A stretch of 64,000 nt of DNA from Cerasicoccus maritimus (GTDB lineage Bacteria > Verrucomicrobiota > Verrucomicrobiia > Opitutales > Cerasicoccaceae): the NCBI GenBank assembly GCA_031296935.1, contig JAVDPD010000021.1, positions 1-64,000 of the forward strand. The letters run 5' to 3'. The position numbers and the translations under genes are program-made. Numbering within the stretch: position 1 is the first letter of the stretch; the number at the start of each line of letters is the position of its first letter. Shown here piece by piece: positions 25,880 through 35,200 of the stretch. The notes under the pieces are model-generated. The model did not search any database. It was not told the DNA's origin and saw only the letters and a list, made by a program, of their open reading frames with translations.

Positions 25880-27634
25880 CTACTTACGCTTGGCCCAAGA
25901 ATCCTTGAGCGCCACCGTGCGGTTGAACACCAGCTTCTGCGGCGTGGAATCCGGGTCCAGGCAGAAGTAACCCACGCGCTCAAACTGCACTTGCAGGTCG
26001 CTCGCGTAGAACGGGCGCATCGGGCCGTCGTGCGGGTGTTGGCCTTCGCGGAGGGGGACTTGCCCGCCGCTGGCGGCCTTTTCCAAAGCAGTTACGGCGT
26101 CCTTGCCTAACTCCGGCTCCAGCATGCCTTCGATGACTTGCAGGGACTCGGGGTTGAGGAATTCCAGGAAATTGCGCTCCTTGTCAGCATCGGGCTTTTC
26201 GACTGAAAACAGGCGGTCGTAGAGGCGCACTTCGGCCTTCACGGCGTGGGCGGCGCTGACCCAGTGGATCACGCCCTTCACCTTGCGGCCAACAGGGTTG
26301 GCGCCCAGGGTGTCGAAATCCACGGTGCACTTCAGCTCGATTGGCGTGCCGGACTCGTCCTTGATGACCTCTTCGCACTTGATCACGTAGGCGTTGCGCA
26401 GGCGGACTTCCCCACCCAGCTTGAGGCGGAAGAACTTCTTGGGCGCGTCTTCCATGAAGTCGTCCTGGTCGATGTAAAGCGTGCGGCCAAACGGGATGCG
26501 GCGGCTGCCGGCCGACTCGTCTTCCGGGTTGTTGATCGCGTCAACGACCTCCACCTTGCCTTCCGGGTAATTGGTCAGCGTGACCTTGAGCGGGTTGAGC
26601 ACAGCCATGCGGCGTGGGCTGCGGCTGTTGAGCACGTCGCGCATTGTGTGCTCAAACAGGGCAATGTCGGTCATGCCGTTAAACTTCGTTACGCCGATGG
26701 TTTCGCAAAAACGACGGAACGCCAAGGGGGGGACACCGCGACGGCGGGCGCCGGAAATGGTCGGCATCCGCGGGTCGTCCCAACCGCTCACGTGGCCTTC
26801 CTTGACCAGGTGGAGCAGCTTGCGCTTGCTCATGACGGTGTAGTTCAAATTCAGGCGCGCGAACTCGTATTGCTTGGACGGGAAGATGCCCAGCTCGCTG
26901 ATAAACCAGTTGTAGAGCGGCTTGTGCGTCTCGAACTCCAGCGTGCAAATGGAGTGCGTGATGTTCTCCAGGGAGTCGCTTTGGCCATGCGTGTAGTCGT
27001 AGCTCGGGTAGATCGGCCAGGCGTCGCCGGTGCGGTGGTGCGTGGCGCGCTTGATGCGGTAGAGCACTGGGTCGCGCAGGTTGAGGTTCGGGCTGGCCAT
27101 GTCGATCTTGGCGCGCAGGGTGCGGGCGCCGTCCTCGAATTCCCCGGCGCGCATGGCGCGGAAGAGCTCGAGGTTTTCCTTCACCGAACGATCACGAAAC
27201 GGGCTTGGCTTGCCGGGCTCGGTCAGCGTGCCTCGGTATTCGCGGGTTTGCTCGGCGTTGAGGTCGCAGACGTAGGCCTTATCCTCTTCGATGAGCTTTT
27301 CGGCCCAATCGTAAAGCTGCTGAAAGTAGTCCGAGGCATAGCACTCGCGGGCCCAGGTAAAGCCCAACCAGCGGACGTCGGCCTTGATCGACTCGACGTA
27401 TTCGGTCTCTTCTTTTTCCGGATTGGTGTCATCGAAGCGCAGGTTACACTTGCCGCCAAATTCCTCGGCCAAGCCGAAGTTCAGGCAGATGCTTTTGCTG
27501 TGGCCGATGTGCAAATAGCCATTCGGCTCCGGCGGAAAACGCGTCTGCACACGTCCGTCGTGGAGACCGGCTTCGCGGTCGGCAATGACGATATCACGGA
27601 TAAAATTCGAAGTCTGGGTGTCGGTTTCGGACAT
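25880..27634 (-). CDS. glnS: Glutaminyl-tRNA synthetase
   Basis: GlnS, 584 residues, class I synthetase that charges tRNA-Gln. The N-terminal catalytic part has [15 protein letters not shown] with HIGH at 42-45, [37 protein letters not shown] and the KMSKS-equivalent VMSKRK (MSKRK at 268-272). The C-terminal anticodon-binding domain has KGVIHWVSA and [12 protein letters not shown]. It is typical of bacteria that charge glutamine directly rather than by the amidotransferase route. Confidence 0.97.
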   Translation of the reverse strand: MSETDTQTSNFIRDIVIADREAGLHDGRVQTRFPPEPNGYLHIGHSKSICLNFGLAEEFGGKCNLRFDDTNPEKEETEYVESIKADVRWLGFTWARECYASDYFQQLYDWAEKLIEEDKAYVCDLNAEQTREYRGTLTEPGKPSPFRDRSVKENLELFRAMRAGEFEDGARTLRAKIDMASPNLNLRDPVLYRIKRATHHRTGDAWPIYPSYDYTHGQSDSLENITHSICTLEFETHKPLYNWFISELGIFPSKQYEFARLNLNYTVMSKRKLLHLVKEGHVSGWDDPRMPTISGARRRGVPPLAFRRFCETIGVTKFNGMTDIALFEHTMRDVLNSRSPRRMAVLNPLKVTLTNYPEGKVEVVDAINNPEDESAGSRRIPFGRTLYIDQDDFMEDAPKKFFRLKLGGEVRLRNAYVIKCEEVIKDESGTPIELKCTVDFDTLGANPVGRKVKGVIHWVSAAHAVKAEVRLYDRLFSVEKPDADKERNFLEFLNPESLQVIEGMLEPELGKDAVTALEKAASGGQVPLREGQHPHDGPMRPFYASDLQVQFERVGYFCLDPDSTPQKLVFNRTVALKDSWAKRK

Positions 27635-27698
27635 AAAAGAAAGATGGTTTAAGGGTTCTGGGAGGAAGATTAAAGTTTAAAGGTAGTACCGTTGAGAA

Positions 27699-27783
27699 GG
27701 ATCGCGAATTTCCACATTCGCCACCAAGCCAACTTTGCTAGAATGAGTCGGCGCGTATAAGCGAATGTGGATATTCGCGATCC
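27699..27783. repeat. 85-base inverted-repeat element
   Basis: Left arm 27699-27721 begins GGATCGCGAATTTCCACATT; right arm 27761-27783 is its inverse with one mismatch in 23. The arms are separated by 39 bases. The size and shape fit a REP/BIME-like or tiny MITE-type element. No target duplication is clear. Confidence 0.7.
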
Positions 27784-27829
27784 GCCAAGCCACTCTTTCC
27801 AACCTCCCTTTGGCGGCGCTGACACGCCC

Positions 27830-27839
27830 GGGGGGGGGG
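27830..27839 (+). repeat. Run of ten G upstream of the acyltransferase
   Basis: Ten consecutive G, 117 bases before the ATG of the acyltransferase gene. Such tracts can change length by slippage, and in a promoter this can alter expression. There is no direct evidence that it lies within the promoter. Confidence 0.5.
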
Positions 27840-27956
27840 AAACTGCGATTCGGGCCTAGAGCACTTTGATTAACCTTTAGGTTTGATAACGATGAGCCAG
27901 TATCCATCCTGAGCCGAAAAGCGAAAAGCGCTTTCACTTTCCGAGCTACGCACACG

Positions 27957-29135
27957 ATGAACAATAGGCAAAAAACCCATTTGCCGTTTTTGGACGGCAT
28001 GCGAGGCATTGCCATATTCGCAGTGTTTGTCTATCATATGCTGTGGGCATGCTATCAGTTTGGCCAGTTACCGTGGAATGGCTGGGTGCGAGATTTCAGC
28101 ATTTCCAAGACCTATCTCCTCATATTTCCTGCGACATATGGATTTACTGGAGTCGCCGTATTCTTTGTCATCAGTGGATTCTGCATACACCTAAGCCACC
28201 AAAGAAGCGGGGAAAAAGGATGGCGTTCGTTTAGCACCCGTCGCTTTTTCCGCATTTACCCGCCCTACGTCTTTGCCTTGCTGATTTTTCTTTTTGCCTG
28301 GCCTTGGGGATCACTGAGCATGGATGAACCGAAATTGGTGCAATTTCTCACCCACATTTTGGCCATACACAATTTCGACTCCCAAACAATATACGGCATC
28401 AATGGGTCGTTCTGGAGCATCGCCATCGAAATCCAACTGTATGCCCTTTACCCAATTTTGCTCATTTTTGCCAAAAAGCCAAATTGGAAGCGGGCATTAT
28501 GGATAACCGGAGCACTGGAAATCGCCCTGCGTAGCATTGCCAGCATCTACGACCTGCTCCATATAAAAGAGCCACTGTTGCTCAACACCCCACTGGCATA
28601 TTGGTTTAGTTGGGCGCTGGGCGCTTACCTTGCCGAGTGCTACTTGAAAAACCAAAGCAGCCGACTACTCCAGGTGCGCTTCGATCTCGTTCTGATAATT
28701 GCTTTAGCAGTGAACCTGTTTAAGCCTACTGAACACTTCACTTTCCTGGGGTTTGCGCTCCTCACCGCCATTGCGATTGAACGACTCATGACCGAAAAAT
28801 GGCAACTGCCGACCAACCTGGTTTTCCGCTGGAGCTGGCGACACCTGAGCTTTCTCGGCACGATCAGCTACAGCTTTTATTTAATCCACCAGCCATTTCT
28901 CAACCTGACGTATCAGGTGCTGAACTGGGCTTTACCCGGTGCATATTTCCATCGGCTCGCGCTACTGGCAGTCTGTGGCCTGTTCTGGTATCCAATCGTG
29001 CTGATTCTTTCCTACCTGATGTACAAGCTCATCGAACTGCCATCCATCCAATTGGGCAAATTCACATGGAAAAAATTTCAAACACGCCAAACACTTCAGG
29101 AACTCCCCACGAATGATCCGCCAGCAAATCCCTAA
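27957..29135 (+). CDS. Acyltransferase 3 family membrane protein (OafA-like)
   Basis: Membrane acyltransferase of 392 residues with about ten hydrophobic segments. Family hallmarks are the first helix with FLDGMRGIAIFAVFVYHML, containing the conserved RG and His, then FVISGFCI, TRRFFRIYPPYV, and FWSIAIEIQLYALYPILLI. Members transfer acetyl or other acyl groups to sugars of O-antigen, exopolysaccharide or peptidoglycan. There is no periplasmic SGNH domain at the C-terminus, unlike OafA. Base composition is lower in GC than its neighbours. The acceptor cannot be told from context because no glycan cluster is adjacent. Confidence 0.88.
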   Translation: MNNRQKTHLPFLDGMRGIAIFAVFVYHMLWACYQFGQLPWNGWVRDFSISKTYLLIFPATYGFTGVAVFFVISGFCIHLSHQRSGEKGWRSFSTRRFFRIYPPYVFALLIFLFAWPWGSLSMDEPKLVQFLTHILAIHNFDSQTIYGINGSFWSIAIEIQLYALYPILLIFAKKPNWKRALWITGALEIALRSIASIYDLLHIKEPLLLNTPLAYWFSWALGAYLAECYLKNQSSRLLQVRFDLVLIIALAVNLFKPTEHFTFLGFALLTAIAIERLMTEKWQLPTNLVFRWSWRHLSFLGTISYSFYLIHQPFLNLTYQVLNWALPGAYFHRLALLAVCGLFWYPIVLILSYLMYKLIELPSIQLGKFTWKKFQTRQTLQELPTNDPPANP

Positions 29136-29237
29136 CCTGGCGGAGCAAGGCGAAATGAATCCTCAGAGGACACGCCAGACCAAAAATTGAAACGTGGGAT
29201 TGTCAAAGTGGTAATCTGTGGCATCTAGTAAAGGGCT

Positions 29238-29933
29238 ATGCCCGAAGGAGCCGCAATCAGCAAAATGTTTGGACAGATCGCGCATCGTTATGATGCCGCG
29301 AACCACGTGCTGAGCGGAGGCGTGGATTTCTATTGGCGCAAGGTGCTCGTGAAAATGGTCCAGCGCACGAAGCCGCAAGTGGTCGTCGACCTGGCCACCG
29401 GCAGCGGCGATGTCGCCTTTGCCCTGCGCCGCAAGCTGCCCGCCGATGTCTCCCTGACTGGCCTCGACTTTTGCGAGCCGATGCTCGACGAAGCCCGCGC
29501 CAAGCAAAAGGAGCAGTTTGGCGACGAGCAAATCCGCTTTGGCTTTGGCGACTGCCTGAACCTACCGCTCGAAGACGAGTCCACCGACGCCATCACCATC
29601 GCCTTTGGCGTGCGCAACTTCGAGGACCGCCTCCGTGGCCTGCGCGAAATGCGTCGCTCTCTGCGCCCCGGCGGCCGACTGTTCATCCTGGAATTTTCGC
29701 AGCCCTACACGTGGTTTCGGCCGTTTTACTACCTATATTTGAAGTGCATTTTGCCGCCGCTGGCCGCGATTGTGACCGGTAAAAAAGACGCCTACGACTA
29801 CCTGGCGTGCTCGATCGAGGGCTTTCCCGCGCGGGAGACGCTCAGCGCGCAGATCCGCGAAGCCGGCTTCAGCGAGGTGCGCGCCGTGCCGCTAACGTTT
29901 GGCATTGTGGCGATCCACGAAGCGGTGCGATGA
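29238..29933 (+). CDS. ubiE: Demethylmenaquinone methyltransferase
   Basis: UbiE/MenG, 231 residues. It is the SAM-dependent C-methyltransferase of the last menaquinone step. Motifs: [22 protein letters not shown] at the N-terminus, SAM motif [15 protein letters not shown], motif post-[41 protein letters not shown] and [12 protein letters not shown]. It overlaps the following permease gene by four bases (ATGA). No other men genes are near. Confidence 0.94.
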   Translation: MPEGAAISKMFGQIAHRYDAANHVLSGGVDFYWRKVLVKMVQRTKPQVVVDLATGSGDVAFALRRKLPADVSLTGLDFCEPMLDEARAKQKEQFGDEQIRFGFGDCLNLPLEDESTDAITIAFGVRNFEDRLRGLREMRRSLRPGGRLFILEFSQPYTWFRPFYYLYLKCILPPLAAIVTGKKDAYDYLACSIEGFPARETLSAQIREAGFSEVRAVPLTFGIVAIHEAVR

Positions 29934-30814
29934 GCAATGCGGCGGTCAGCTCCCCTGCCCTCGCGCCGGCCTCCCCGTGGTCGGATGGATGGCAGCGCTG
30001 GCGCAAAAACCGCCTGGCCGTGGCGAGCGCGATTCTGCTGTCGCTGATCATCCTGGCCTGCCTGATCGGGCCCTTCTTTTTCCCCGCGAAATACCACGAG
30101 GTGACGAATCTTGAGCTCGGCGCGACCCCGCCCTCGGCCGAACACCTCATGGGCACGGACATTCTGGGGCGCGACTTGCTGGCGCGCTGCCTCGTCGGCG
30201 GGCGGATTTCATTTGCGGTCGGTCTGCTGGCCTCGCTGGTCTCGGTGCTGATCGGCGTCGCCTACGGCGTTATTTCCGGCCTCCGCGGTGGCGCCACGGA
30301 CCGCATCATGATGCGCGGCGTGGAAATTCTCCAAGCGATGCCGTTCGTGATTTTTGTCATCCTGCTGCTGACGTTTTTCGGGCGGAATTTCGCGCTGATC
30401 TTCGTGGCGATTGGTGCCGTGGAATGGCTCACGATGGCGCGCATTGTGCGTGGCCAAGCGCTGGAGCTGAAGACCCGGGAGTTCGTGCAAGCCTCCCGCG
30501 CGCTCGGGCAGACCAGCGAATCAATCATCTTCAAACACCTGCTGCCCAACCTCTTCGGCGTGATCATTGTCTTCGCGACGCTGACCGTGCCCGGCGTCAT
30601 GCTGCTGGAGGCGTTCATCAGCTTCCTGGGACTCGGCGTACAGGCGCCGATGACCAGTTGGGGCGACCTGCTCAACCAAGGCGCGCAGGCAATGGAGGAA
30701 TTTCCGTGGCTACTACTGTTTCCGGCGCTGTTTTTCTCGACCACGCTGTTTTCGCTCAACGCGATTGGCGACGGCCTCCGCGACGCCTTTGATCCGAAAT
30801 CGAGCCGTCAATAG
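29930..30814 (+). CDS. Opp/Dpp-type ABC transporter permease
   Basis: Permease of 294 residues of the DppC/OppC type. An N-terminal cytoplasmic stretch ([16 protein letters not shown]) leads to the first helix; the periplasmic loop [20 protein letters not shown] is the family signature, and [24 protein letters not shown] carries the EAA coupling motif for the ATPase. Five or six further helices follow, then [13 protein letters not shown]. It probably forms half of a peptide importer. Its partner permease, ATPases and binding protein are not in the window; it is coupled instead to ubiE by an ATGA overlap. I start at 29930. Confidence 0.92.
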   Translation: MSNAAVSSPALAPASPWSDGWQRWRKNRLAVASAILLSLIILACLIGPFFFPAKYHEVTNLELGATPPSAEHLMGTDILGRDLLARCLVGGRISFAVGLLASLVSVLIGVAYGVISGLRGGATDRIMMRGVEILQAMPFVIFVILLLTFFGRNFALIFVAIGAVEWLTMARIVRGQALELKTREFVQASRALGQTSESIIFKHLLPNLFGVIIVFATLTVPGVMLLEAFISFLGLGVQAPMTSWGDLLNQGAQAMEEFPWLLLFPALFFSTTLFSLNAIGDGLRDAFDPKSSRQ

Positions 30815-30863
30815 GCGCAAGCAAGGGTTGCATGTGGCGTGAAATGGCGCCTCAGTAGGCGGC

Positions 30864-31448
30864 ATGCGCATTGGTCTTTTTGGCGGTAGTTTTGATCCCA
30901 TCCATCATGGGCACCTGCTGCATGCCCAGGATGCGTTGGAGCGCGCGGAGCTCGACCTGCTCGCATTTATCCCCGCCGCCCAGGCCCCGCTCAAGGCTAA
31001 CGGCGCACCCGGCGCCAGCGCCGAAGACCGCGTAAAAATGATCGAGCTCGCCATTGCCGGGCAGCCGAAGTTTACCGTTTTGCGGGACGAAATCGACCGC
31101 GGCGGTGTGAGCTACACCGTGGACACCGTGCGCCGCCTCAAAAAACGTTGGCCGGACGACGAGCTGTTCTGGATCATCGGCGCCGACCAGGTTGCCCTGC
31201 TCGATCAGTGGCGCTCGATTGAGGAATTGTTACACATGGCGCGGTTTCTGTGCTTGAAAAGACCGGGTTTTGCGCCGACAACGCCAGCCAGCATCCCCGA
31301 GTGCGCCCTTAGCTGGATCAGCGCGCGGCAGGTCGAATGCAGCTCCAGCGAAATCCGCGAACGCGCAGCCGCCGGACGCCCAATCGACTTTTTCTTGCCG
31401 CCCCCGCTCGTGGACTATATTAATAGAAATCAACTCTACCGAGGATAA
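30864..31448 (+). CDS. nadD: Nicotinate-nucleotide adenylyltransferase
   Basis: NadD, 194 residues. It converts nicotinate mononucleotide to deamido-NAD using ATP. The nucleotidyltransferase motif GGSFDPIHHGH (residues 7-17) and the C-terminal SSSEIRERAAAGRPI are diagnostic, with FIPAAQAPLK and FWIIGADQV between. It is next to rsfS (12 bases), a very common pairing. nadC for the preceding step is at 5.6 kb. Confidence 0.96.
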   Translation: MRIGLFGGSFDPIHHGHLLHAQDALERAELDLLAFIPAAQAPLKANGAPGASAEDRVKMIELAIAGQPKFTVLRDEIDRGGVSYTVDTVRRLKKRWPDDELFWIIGADQVALLDQWRSIEELLHMARFLCLKRPGFAPTTPASIPECALSWISARQVECSSSEIRERAAAGRPIDFFLPPPLVDYINRNQLYRG

Positions 31449-31460
31449 CGAAAATTTTAT

Positions 31461-31847
31461 ATGCCGACCACTGATACGAAGACCAACAAGCCCGAAGTTC
31501 GCGCCCTCATGGCGCTCTGCTGCGAAGCACTCGACGATAAGAAAGCCATCGACCTGAAGATCCTCGATGTGCGCGAAATTTCGACCGTCACGGACTACCT
31601 GATCCTCGCCTCCGGTAACTCCCAGCCTCACCTCAAGGCCCTCCGCGGCTCCGTCGAGCGCGCGCTCAAGGACGCCAAGAGCCACATTGTGGGCGCGGAA
31701 AGCGGCGACGACACCGGCTGGCAAGTTGTGGACGCCTTCGACTTCATGGTGCACATTTTCACGCCCGAAATGCGCGACAACTACCGCCTTGAGCAACTCT
31801 GGGCTGACGCCGCGACCATCGACCTGGCCGACCTGAAAACCGCCTAG
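31461..31847 (+). CDS. rsfS: Ribosome silencing factor
   Basis: RsfS (Iojap family), 128 residues. It binds ribosomal protein L14 and prevents subunit joining when nutrients are short. Motifs include IDLKILDVREISTVTDYLIL, ASGNSQPHLKALRGSVERAL, DTGWQVVDAFDFMVHIFTPE and YRLEQLWADA. It is co-transcribed with nadD and followed by an inverted repeat at 31861. Confidence 0.95.
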   Translation: MPTTDTKTNKPEVRALMALCCEALDDKKAIDLKILDVREISTVTDYLILASGNSQPHLKALRGSVERALKDAKSHIVGAESGDDTGWQVVDAFDFMVHIFTPEMRDNYRLEQLWADAATIDLADLKTA

Positions 31848-31860
31848 CGGCACTCTGGGA

Positions 31861-31883
31861 TGCGCCAGCTGGCGCAATTTATT
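31861..31883 (+). terminator. Possible terminator after rsfS
   Basis: TGCGCCAGCTGGCGCA is a perfect 16-base palindrome 13 bases after the rsfS stop, followed by ATTTATT. The weak T-run makes it a moderate candidate. Confidence 0.4.
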
Positions 31884-31966
31884 GCGCGCAAAAATTTTCT
31901 GGGCGAAAGTGTCTTTTTTGCCCTTGACGAATCACCGGCTCGCGTCATTTTTATGCGCTTTGCTAA

Positions 31967-32042
31967 GGGGCCGTAGCTCAGTTGGAAGAGCGCTTGCATG
32001 GCATGCAAGAGGTCGTCGGTTCGATCCCGATCGGCTCCACCA
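31967..32042 (+). tRNA. tRNA-Ala (anticodon GGC)
   Basis: Complete cloverleaf of 76 bases. Acceptor stem GGGGCCG pairs with CGGCTCC, D-arm GCTCAGTTGGAAGAGC, anticodon stem CTTGC/GCAAG with loop ATGGCAT (anticodon GGC), TpsiC arm GTCGG TTCGATC CCGAT, and encoded CCA end. It reads alanine codons GCC and GCT. Confidence 0.97.
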
Positions 32043-32289
32043 TTAATCTCTTGTGACCAGTTTTCCTCCTTTTCTTATACCCAGGATCAACTGAGCCGAA
32101 GTAGCTGCTATCGACCGCATCCAAGGCTCCGAGCAACTCACCCCTCAGTTGACATCCTCGACGAAGCAGTCAGGGCGTAATCCCTTAAATCTAATATCAG
32201 AAAATAAACTGTCACTCTCAATAACATGCATTGGCGTTGACGCCCCCCGGCGGTGAAGGTTTTGATCTGAAGACTTTTCCTTACCACTG
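32043..32289. other. Region between tRNA-Ala and the giant gene
   Basis: 247 bases. It contains the first copy of a 17-base direct repeat (32151-32167) whose second copy follows the giant gene. No ORF of merit and no clear promoter box are seen. Confidence 0.4.
32151..32167 (+). repeat. Direct repeat, left copy
   Basis: GACATCCTCGACGAAGC, identical to 38991-39007. Similarity continues for about 20 bases (AGGGC, TAA, CCC in both). It lies 108 bases after tRNA-Ala and 123 bases before the giant gene. Confidence 0.7.
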
Positions 32290-35200
32290 ATGTCGCATCG
32301 CACTTTTCATTTCCTCCTGGCCCAAATTGTCATCCTGCTTCTGACAAGCGCTGGCAGCCTGCACGCCGAAACCATTTTAACGGAAGACTACTCCTCTAGC
32401 CTGCCAACCGAGGGCTGGGAGTATTATAAATCGAACACAACTTACGGGCGCATTCAGGTCGTTAGCGGTCGCATGCGCATGGATGTTACGACTAGTGGCT
32501 ACTACTCCCTCAACGAAGCCATCCTGACTGTCGACCTGGCCGGGGCAACCGAGGCCAGCCTTAGTTTCCAACAAATCGACACTGCCGTCGAAGAAACCAC
32601 CCTCCCCGCTACGTTCACCGGTCATTACAATGGTGATGGTGTGGCGATCAGCGCCGATGGAATCACCTGGTATACGATAGTCAATGCGACCGAGCTGAAT
32701 GTCAGCAGCTTAACAACTTACAATATAGACCTGATCGCAGAACGCGACGCTATCCGCAGCAGCTACGACGCAGGCTTTGATTTCACGGAGAGTTTTAAGA
32801 TCAAATTCCAGCAATACGATAACTACGCCTCTCCCACTGACGGCCGTGAGTGGGACAATATCGTCATCGATGCCCTACTTGACCCCACACTCTCCATCAC
32901 TGCCGGGACGGAATTTCTTGAGGGCGCGACCAATATCCCCGCCAGCGTAAACATCGACATCGCGCCAGACGCGGATCTCGATGTGACCTTGACCGGAGAC
33001 ACCTTTCTCAGCCTTCCGGCGACGGTCACCATCCTAGCCGGACAAAACTCCGCTGATTTCACCTTCGCCATCGTCGACGATGCGGTTGTGCAGGGTGATC
33101 GCAGCGCAACCATCACCGCCACGGCGACCGATCACAATAGTGGCGTGCATAACCTGACCGTCCATGACGACGAGACGATATATACAGTCACGTTCAATCT
33201 GGATGGTAAGGGCACACTGGAGAGTGGTAATCTTATCCAGCAAATCATCTGGCCTGCGGTAGTCGTCGCGCCAGTTGTTCTCGACAGTGTCGATTGGCAT
33301 TTTACCGGATGGGATGTCAATTTCTCTTCGGTAACTGAAGACCTGACGGTCACTGCGCAATACCTGCCAATCCATACAGTCACTTTCGACCTAGACGACA
33401 AAGGCACACACAACGGTGGCGGTGGACTGCTCCAAAGCATCATCGATGGACAATCCGCAACGGCGCCTCTTGTCTCGAACAGCGTCGATTGGCACTTTAC
33501 CGGATGGGATGTCGATTTCTCCTCGGTCACAGCAGATATAACCGTCACTGCACAGTATCTTCCCCTACACACCGTAACCTTTGACCTTGGCGGCTATGGG
33601 ACACTGATTACAGGCGAGTTGGTTCAAGCCATCCCCGAGGGCGGTACTCCGATAGCACCGGAGTTCTCCGTGGATGACGGCTGGGTATTTGCCGGCTGGG
33701 ATCAGGATCTCAATAGTATCTCTGGAGACATCACAATCACAGCGACTTATCTGGATGAAGCGTTGGCAGGGTTACTGGAAAGTAAATTCACGGCCAGTGA
33801 CGGTGCTTCTGGGGATCACTTCGGATACAGCGTTAGTCTCAGCGGGGATACAGCCATCGTCGGCGCATATGGGGATGACGACAAGGGCAGCATCAGCGGC
33901 AGCGTCTACGTTTTTGTGCGCAATGGCAGCGACTGGACCGAGCAGGCCAAGCTCATGCCCAGTGACGGGGCTTCAAGCGATGTCTTCGGCTCCAGCGTGA
34001 GCCTCAGCGGAGATACCGCCATCGTTGGCGCATATGGGGATGACGACAAGGGCAGCGCCAGTGGCAGCGCCTATATCTTTGTACGCAGCGGCAGCGTTTG
34101 GACCGAGCAGGCCAAGCTCACCGCCAGTGATGGGGCCGCTGAAGATCACTTCGGCGCCAGCGTGAGCCTTAGCGAGGATACGGCCATTGTCGGTGCTTAT
34201 TGGGATGATGACAACGGCAGCGCCAGTGGCAGCGCCTATATCTTTGTGCGCAATGGCAGCGACTGGACCGAGCAGGCCAAGCTCACCGCCAGTGATGCGG
34301 CCGTGAATGATTACTTCGGCAGAAGCGTGAGCCTCAGCGAGGATACGGCCATCGTCGGCGCTCCTTATGATAACGACAATGGCAGCACTAGCGGCAGCGT
34401 CTACGTTTTTGTGCGCAATGGCAGCGACTGGACCGAGCAGGCCAAGCTCATGCCCAGTGACGGGGCTTCAAACGATTACTTCGGATACAGCGTTAGCCTC
34501 AGTGGGGATACAGCCATCGTCGGCGCATATGGGGATGACGACAATGGCAGCAGTAGCGGCAGCGTCTACGTTTTTGTGCGCAATGGCAGCGACTGGACCG
34601 AGCAGGCCAAGCTGACCGCCAGTGACGGGGCTTCAAGCGATTACTTCGGCTTCAGCGTTAGCCTCAGCGGGGATACAGCCATCGTCGGCGCTTATAGGGA
34701 TGACGACAACGGCAGCTCCAGCGGCAGCGCCTATATCTTTGTGCGCAGTGGCGGCGTCTGGACCGAACAGGCCAAGCTCACCCCCAGTGACGGGGCCGCG
34801 GATGATTACTTCGGCTACAACGTGAGCGTAAGCGGAGATACGGCCATTGTCGGTGCTTATCGGGATGACGACATCGGCAGCGCCTACTTTTACAATCTGA
34901 CTGCCCCACCGGTTCATGTGTCTTTTGATTTAGATGGAAAAGGCTTCAGGACAGGGGGCGGAGTGCTTTCTCAGTTAATAAAGCTCGATACGAACGCAAT
35001 CGCTCCGGTTGTTGAATCTCTACTGCCAACTTATGCCTTTGTGGGGTGGGATACTGATTTTTCCTCGGTCACTAGCGATTTAACCGTCACCGCGCAATAC
35101 CTGCCAATTCATACAGTCACATTCGATCTCGGTGTCAAAGGCACACATGGTGGTGGAGGTGAACTGGTGCAAAGCATCATCGATGGACAATCTGCAACGG

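Larger units (their letters stand above)
27635..27956. other. Intergenic region glnS to acyltransferase
   Basis: 322 bases between divergent genes with no ORF of merit. It holds an 85-base inverted-repeat element (27699-27783) and a ten-G run (27830-27839). Confidence 0.5.

Noticed and set aside
31967..32167. tRNA-Ala as an attachment site for an integrated element
   Set aside because: The direct repeat is not a copy of the tRNA 3-prime end and no integrase gene is present. The flanking repeat is reported, but not as an att site.
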